This document shows positions 58,103-64,000 of a stretch of 64,000 nucleotides of DNA, piece after piece. Position 1 is the first letter of the stretch, and each line of letters opens with the position of its first letter. The position numbers and the translations under genes were made by a program. Location: positions 2,046,001 through 2,110,000 of the forward strand of contig NC_079232.1 in assembly GCF_028502605.1 (NCBI RefSeq), in the 5' to 3' direction. This stretch comes from Trichoderma breve (taxonomy: Eukaryota > Ascomycota > Sordariomycetes > Hypocreales > Hypocreaceae). The notes beneath the pieces are model-generated. The model was given only the letters and a program-made list of their open reading frames with translations. It had not been told where the DNA came from and did not search any database.

Positions 58103-60207
58103 CTAAGGCATACGCAGACCGGGAGCGCCGCCTGGGCCGCCTGCTAACCTTTCTGCCAGCTTGGGGTACTTCTCCGTCACCTTGACCTGGGTTCGTGTGG
58201 CCTCGGCGTATGAAAGAGCGTTGACAATCTCGCCCTCGGTTCGGGCAAGCTCGGCGGCGCGCTCGAAGTACTTGAGCGCCTCTGTCACCTTGTTCTGCTG
58301 CAACAACAGCTGTGCCATGGTAGCAACAGCAATATCACACTCGGGGTCGACTACAGATATTGTTAGTATTCGTTAGATAGTGGGGGTTTAGAAAAACAGG
58401 GGATACTGACTGATAAGGGCCTTCTGGCACAGCTTCTCGGCCTCCTTGAAGTCCGCACTTGACTGGAAGAGAGCCAGAGCCTTGTTGATGAGGGGTAACA
58501 CGTTCATGGACATGGGCTTGGACTGCTTCTCCATCTCCATGGCAGTGTCAAACTTCTCAATGGCTTCGGGGAAGTTGCCCTGGTCTAGCAACAGCTCGCC
58601 GTAGTAGTTGTAGACGTCGGGGACCTTGGGGAAGTTCTTGATGCATCGGCGGAAGGTGGCCATGGATGAGGCAATGGAGCCCATCTTGTACTGCGTGACA
58701 CCCAGCTGGATATGGGAGAAGATGAAGTCCTTATCCAAGTCGATAGATTTCTGGTAGTCCTTCTGCGCACTAGCAAGGTCGCCCTTGATGAAGTGAGCCT
58801 GAGCGCGGTGGTAGTAGACGTCGGGGTCGTCATTGTCCTGCTCGAGGGCCTTGGCGAACTCGGCGTCCGCCTTGTCCGGCTCGCCCAGCTCCAAGCTGAT
58901 GCTAGCTCGCTTGATATAGCTCTGGGTCATCGTGGGGTCGAGCTCGATGCTCCTGTCAAAGTCCTGGGTAGCTTCGGCGTGGTTGCCGAGCAGGGTGCGC
59001 ATAGTACCCCGCAGGTTGTAAGCGAGAGCTTCATGCTCGCCGAGATCGCCCAGCTCTATGGCCTTCTCGAACGCTTGCCTGGCCTCCTCGTATCCTTCAG
59101 CAGTCTTCTGCTCCAGTCCCTGGAAGCCAAGCTGCAGCTGTCCGAGACCGGTGTCGACGGGAAGCTCGACTGAGTCGTCAAGAGCAGCAGGTCGAGGCTT
59201 CTGTCGGAAGCTCTGGAGGTAGTTGCCGACGAAGATGGGGCTAGGAAGCTTGGCGGGTCTGGATGCCATGACCTCCTTGGCCTTGTGCTCGGCGAAGACC
59301 TTGAGCAGCCTCTCAACGGCCTGGGCAGTCGCCTCGCTCTTGAAGTTGTCGATGATGCAAGAGGCAGTGAAGTCGAGCAGGGCCTCTGAGTACATCTTCA
59401 GGTGCTCGTAGGCAGTGGCGCGACGGTTAATAGCCTTGACGTAATCCGGATCCATGGTGATGGCAGCCGTGGTGTCCTCGACGACCTTTTCCCACTCGCT
59501 CATGGCGCTATAGCAGGCAGCTCGGTTAGAGTAGAAGACAGCATCAGGCTTGCAGAGAATAGCCTGGGAATAGAGCTCGATGGCCTTGTTGTACGCCTTG
59601 TCTCCGTATGCCTTGTTACCGGCCTGCTTCAGACGGGCGGCGTACTGCTCTCGAACCTCGGAGGTCAGCTGCAGGACAGAGGCCTCGTCGACTTCCGGTA
59701 GCTCGGATTCGGTCTCGACGGTGGCTTTGGGCTGTGAGGCCTTTGTGTCGGCGGCCTTGCGCTCGGCTTCCTTGCGCTTCCTCCTCTCTTTCTTGCTGAG
59801 CTTTGGTGATGCATCGGATTTCTGTTGCGAACGGCTCGAGTCAGAACACAATACACTTTCTTCACGTTCATTTCATCTCCCTGTCCATGCTATCTGGGTT
59901 GTTTTTCCCCGGCCCAATTCGGCGACGACGGCAGCACAGCTGTGCGATCCATATGTCGTCATGCCTAATCGAGCATCGCATCCCCAGACAACCCCTCTAT
60001 GTTATGCAGGCAATGGGCAAAACGTACCGAATCGGAATTCAGATAATAGACAACTCCAGCACCTGTGACGACAACGGCCACGCCGGCAATGGTGTAGACG
60101 ACGGCCTTGTTCTCTGAAACCCACGAGGATATCCTATCCCAGGTGGAAGAAGAGCTCGCGTCGACGGCAACAGCGCCCGGAGGCATTGACGGCAGCGGTT
60201 GAGACAT
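58103..60207 (-). CDS. TOM70: Mitochondrial import receptor Tom70
   Basis: Outer-membrane receptor of the TOM complex that takes carrier precursors from Hsp70/Hsp90. Three exons: 60207-60028, 59821-58411 and 58350-58103, giving 612 aa. Residues about 35-57 form the signal anchor ([21 protein letters not shown]), followed by a charged linker ([15 protein letters not shown]). TPR repeats fill residues 125-600: clamp-type helices [28 protein letters not shown] and [16 protein letters not shown], then many more ([47 protein letters not shown]). The last exon joins as [21 protein letters not shown]. The frame upstream of 60207 is open for about 280 nt but lacks ATG. It diverges from the lyase gene. 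Confidence 0.96.
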
Positions 60208-61516
60208 GCTGAGGGCGAGATCAAGAGCGCTGCCAGGTCTAGAGATATGGGTGACAGACGCAGATGCTGCTGGGATAGCCGTCGATGATGTCGGGGCGCA
60301 GGAAGAGCTGCAGCAGCTGGGCACGCGCAGAAGAACAAAGAAATGATGGCACAGAGGTTCAATCCTTCCTAGTCGAAATTTCCACGGGCGGTTACTAACC
60401 CACCTCTGAAGCGATTGAGCGCAAAATGGAAACCACCCACTTGGATCCCAGCCCACTGAACCTGCGCCTCTGCTATTTTTTTTCTCCACCAGCCTCTAGC
60501 CGCTGAGAGAGAGAAAAAATCAAGACTGGAATACGCACCACCGGGTCGCCTGGGGATGCCTGAGGCAGCGTCCAATGTCTTCTACTTGTATACGGTACTT
60601 GGGTTTCAATGTTTGAATATTTATTTGCCTTGCATCTCCTCCAGTCTATTCTACTGCGTGCCGAAGCTTAACATTACTACGTGATTGATTGGATAAGGTA
60701 TGATATGATGTTAATGACATGACTAGGATGTTAGTGCTAGGGCAGCGTCTGGTGATATCATCGCAGCTGGCGAGAGGCAAACCGCGGCCGGTCGCGGATA
60801 AGTGTCCCGTTGATTTGTGTCATATGGCCATCCGGCCATTGGCTCATTACACGCTGCGAACTGCCGCCTGTAATATTCGATCCATTCCAATTCCCACGTC
60901 AATTAAAACTGTAGTAGTAATATTTCTGCGAGATACATGTAATAGCTGCCGATGACCAGGCAGAGCTGCATGTGTGAAATATGTACATATGCCCGAGCTC
61001 CCAGCCTGAAAAAAGCCGTTCGGCTTCCAGCGCAAGCCGCGGTAATTCCTAAAGCCGATTCGTCATTATTTTCATCCTGCAAAGCTCTTGCATTATCCGC
61101 TAAGTGGCTGCTGTCCATTTTTATAGCCATTTGAACTTAAGTAGGTACATGTATTTGAGATGCGCACTGTGAGCCCCTCCAAAGCTCCAGTTCGAGAGAG
61201 CTGCTTCTAAATACATGCACTTAGTGAGATAGTCCTATTTTCGGAAGATCTTTGACCAATCTCCATATGAGATTATATGTAAACACCTGCCTATCCAATT
61301 TATACATACCTATACTTCGTACGCACTTTATATACTTTGTCCCTTCATTTAACCATACACACGTTCACTTATTATTTGACTACGATATCAATAGGGACAC
61401 ATAGTGGCGCATAGATCCGGATGTTAATTTGAATAGTCACACAACGACACACTTCAAGGCCACCACATTCACCACCTTGTCAGTGCAAGAGCCACTGCAA
61501 GAGTTAATCGACCATC
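60208..61516. other. Divergent promoter of TOM70 and the lyase gene
   Basis: 1.3 kb, no supported exon. AT-rich from about 61240; nothing else recognised. Confidence 0.5.
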
Positions 61517-62401
61517 ATGGCGGACAACTTTTCCCTCTTTACGTCTCTTCGGTACGATCCTGTTTTACTAGAGGTTGCTGCCAAACATATCGATTACGCT
61601 GGATGGAATACTGCCAACGAGTCGCCCTTTTATATGCTCGACTACCACCGCGATCGTATGCTACGGGCAGCAACCCATTTCCAGTGGGACAAGGCAATCC
61701 AACTTCTCTCAGGCCAGGAGGGCTTAGAAACACTAGTCAAGGCAGCTGAAGAATTCATCGGTCCATCCCAAAAGACTCCGCTTCGCTTCAAAGTTGTTGT
61801 TAGCCGTGAAGGAATCATGAGCTTCGAGAAGAACAACACAGCCGCGGTTGGCATTGAAAATCTATTCCCTCTGCGGCTGCCTTCACCTGGTGCTCCATCA
61901 ACCCCTCAAGAAGCCAAGAGAACTCCATGCTGGGCAATTGTGCTCGACAATGCTCAAACGGCAGCGTCAGAGTACACACATTTCAAGACGACAAAGAGGG
62001 AAATGTACGATTCTTCCCGTCAGAGACTTGCCATTGCGCTAACCGATGAGCGGGAGGTCTTGTTGACCAACCAAGACGATGGATCCATCATGGAGGGAAG
62101 CTTGACAACGCCTTATTTCTGGCGAGATGGACAATGGGTCACTCCACCAGTTTCTGCAGCCTTCAATCCGGAGGCTGGAAGTGGTGGTCAAGACGGCACC
62201 TCCAGACGATGGGCCTTGGAAAGGTGAGCTGACGAGCTTCAATTGTAACAGTTTATATACCATAGATTAGCTAACGATAAAAAAAACAGGGGACTAGCCG
62301 TTGAGCAACAAGTGTCTGCGAGTTCTTTGGTTGATGGCGAAGAGTGCTGGATTAGCAATGGCGTTAGGGGGTTTATTGCTGGCGTTGTTCGTCTGAAATA
62401 G
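61517..62401 (+). CDS. Aminodeoxychorismate lyase-like PLP enzyme (class IV)
   Basis: A fold-type IV PLP enzyme of the group that includes yeast Abz2, which releases 4-aminobenzoate for folate, and branched-chain or D-amino acid aminotransferases. Two exons, 61517-62223 and 62290-62401, give 272 aa. LLDYHRDRMLRAATHFQW matches the LxxHxxRL pattern. The region of the catalytic Lys is FKTTKREMYDSSRQ (near 157-170). DEREVLLTNQDDGSIMEGSLTTPYFWRDGQWVTPP matches the conserved E-G-S and F-F-x-R-D segment. The C-terminal exon begins LAVEQQV and ends GVRGFIAGVVRL, resembling the G-R/G-x-xPxx end of the family. Aminodeoxychorismate lyase is preferred by overall resemblance; substrate is not proven. Confidence 0.82.
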
Positions 62402-63079
62402 TAACACAGGGTCTATGTTTTAAATAGCGAGACCTTTCTTCCTCGAACAGTAAAAAATTGATAACCGAATCTTTAGACGGTGTTTGTCTATTGAAAGGAA
62501 ACCCGATTTATTGCTTTTCTCTTTGGCTGTGGTAATAATGCGTAAGGAAATGTGATTTGCTTGCAAATGTAGGGTATGCTTAATATTGGGTGCGTGCCTA
62601 CTAGTGATCCAGTGGAGATGAAGTTGTACAGCCATTAATAACCATGGTGTGACCTTGTTTGCTTATGCGACTCGAACGAGTAAAAGTCCAATCAGCTTCT
62701 CATCAGTTTTATTTGGTTTTTTTCATTCATCTTGCAAAGTGATGATGATTGGTGATTCCATCTATTAGGCACCAATAACTAATGTAGCTGAGAACTGCAG
62801 ACCGGTGTAGGCCTGCATAGTGGCGGTCGCACCTCTAACAAGCGATCAAATCCTTTCCATAACACGCGTTAGCAGAACCGCGTCCACTTTCAACTTCTTT
62901 ACAACCTCCACCATCTACAAATACGTTACAAGCACTGCATTCTCGAGCAATAAAAGCGACGCGCTGCCATTTTGCATGCCTGAGTTTTAATTATTTTCTG
63001 CCCCAAGCTGGTATCATGTTCTATTGATTCAACACACGTCTTTTCGGGATCCATCAGCTAGAGTGCAAGCTCAATCATC
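62402..63079. other. Intergenic between lyase gene and F-box gene
   Basis: No exon supported. It is the lyase 3' flank and the promoter of the F-box gene. Confidence 0.5.
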
Positions 63080-64000
63080 ATGTCGCCTGATGGCGGGGTT
63101 TCAATGCAAGAAGCTATTTCAGATGGCCGTGCTAAATATGTAGCCCAGCGTTACAAGCAGGCCCTTGGCTCTTTTACTGATGTCAGCAATCATTCACCAT
63201 ATTAATCTGTGCAGCTTCCCTGCTAACTATCTTCAGGCTATCAAGCTTTGCCCATGTGAGATAGAAAAGAAAAAGAGGAAGCGAAGCGAGTCAGTGACCC
63301 AGGAGCTCGACCGAAATGCAGAACCAGACCAAGAAGCTACCAGTTTGCCAACACTCGAATGCGGCAATCCTCTTCATATCCAAGCTCTCAACTACCGAGC
63401 TGGAACATTTGAAAAGATCCCAGATCTTCGTCGAGCGCTAGCTGATGCGCGGAGGATGATGGACGTTGCGCCATGCTCGCCCGAAGTATGCATCCCTTGA
63501 ACAACCTCATCACCCATCGCAACCTCTAATTGCTTATCTTATTCAGGGCTATCTTCGAGCAAGCAAGATTCTGAGGATGGAAGAAAACTCAGTAGACTCA
63601 CTCAAAGTATTGACGGATGGCATTCTGATATTTCTTGAAAGAGGCGACTTTGAAGTCGATGATCTCCGAGTACGTTTGTTTATCTTAAGCTTTTGGCTCA
63701 AAAATAGTATGCTGACAAGGATCAAGCGTCTTGACAAAGCTCGAAATCCCCTCAAACCGAAATTTGCCAGGATTGACCCCTTGGGTGACTTTCTGAGTCT
63801 TAGTTGGATGTCAAAGGCTCATCTACCACCGGAGCTTATACTGGATATATTTGGCCGCTTGGAACTATCAACGCTGTGGTACGTCGCACAATAACTTGAT
63901 CTGTTTTGGTCAAATGCTAACCCAAAGATGATGTATTGTCTAGCCAATGTCTGCGTGTCTCCAAATCTTGGAAGAACGCATTGACAGCGCCAGCAAGTGC
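63080..64000 (+). CDS. F-box protein with N-terminal TPR-like region (partial, cut by window end)
   Basis: Probable substrate receptor of an SCF ubiquitin ligase. Visible exons are 63080-63181, 63237-63485, 63547-63878 and 63944 onward, all joining in frame for about 240 aa. The N-terminal part (KYVAQRYKQALGSFTDAIKLC, then ADARRMMDVAP, GYLRASKILRME) is TPR-like. The F-box begins near residue 207 (LPPELILDIFGRLELSTLCQCLRVSKSWKNAL), spliced at the Cys codon. I kept 63547-63878 as one exon; a GTACGT at 63670 suggests an intron, but no acceptor restores the frame. The layout resembles fungal F-box/leucine-rich proteins, and the C-terminal substrate domain lies beyond the window. Confidence 0.82.

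Noticed and set aside
60208..60489. Upstream extension of the TOM70 frame
   Set aside because: Open for about 280 nt but without an ATG; the anchor layout fits a start at 60207.
63670..63726. Possible additional intron in the F-box gene beginning GTACGT
   Set aside because: None of the nearby AG acceptors keeps the frame without a stop, while reading straight through gives a plausible helical sequence.

Overview
The window is nuclear DNA of a filamentous ascomycete (Pezizomycotina, most likely Sordariomycetes; a member of the Hypocreales is my best guess but is not proven by anything I can see). The grounds are short GT-AG introns of about 50-170 nt with GTAAGT-like donors and CTAAC-like branch sites, intron-split housekeeping genes, fungal-specific families (DUF3405, F-box/ankyrin, Mrc1, Tom70, fungal paxillin-like LIM) and an intron-bearing tRNA followed by a pol III T-run. 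There are no operons, CRISPR arrays or bacterial features, and I found no intact transposon.

Layout, left to right. 0.2-7 kb, all on the minus strand: mitochondrial methionyl-tRNA formyltransferase, a fungal protein of unknown function, and a DUF3405 type II membrane protein. 9.5-12 kb (-): a paxillin-like LIM protein. A 5.2-kb gene-free interval separates it from the divergent myo-inositol-1-phosphate synthase gene (17.2 kb, +), followed by the replication-checkpoint gene MRC1 and an intronless F-box/ankyrin gene (+). 28-32 kb: tRNA-Val(AAC) (+), an acid ceramidase/NAAA-like amidase (-) and an ADCK1/Mcp2-type UbiB kinase-like gene (-). 32.8-42.5 kb: a small conserved protein (+), PEX19 (-), UBC9 (+), asparagine synthetase (+) and mitochondrial porin (+). 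43-52 kb (-): a J-domain membrane protein, a GH47 alpha-mannosidase and UPF1. 52-64 kb: IMP4 (+), a plasma-membrane-type syntaxin (+), TOM70 (-), an aminodeoxychorismate lyase-like enzyme (+) and the 5' part of an F-box gene cut by the window edge (+).

I rebuilt exon structures by hand from splice signals and reading frame. Every complete model closes in frame, and the lengths of porin (283 aa), UBC9 (157 aa) and asparagine synthetase (580 aa) match their families. The genes do not form a pathway. There is a loose excess of mitochondrial functions (formyl-Met-tRNA, Mcp2-like, porin, a probable mitochondrial J protein, Tom70), which I regard as probably chance. Nothing here looks like a defence system, secondary-metabolite cluster or other new multi-gene system. 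The most worthwhile leads are small: an octamer TACTCGTA recurring in promoter regions, an open 56-nt last intron in PEX19 whose retention would remove the farnesylation box, the long inositol-synthase upstream region, and two conserved proteins of unknown function.
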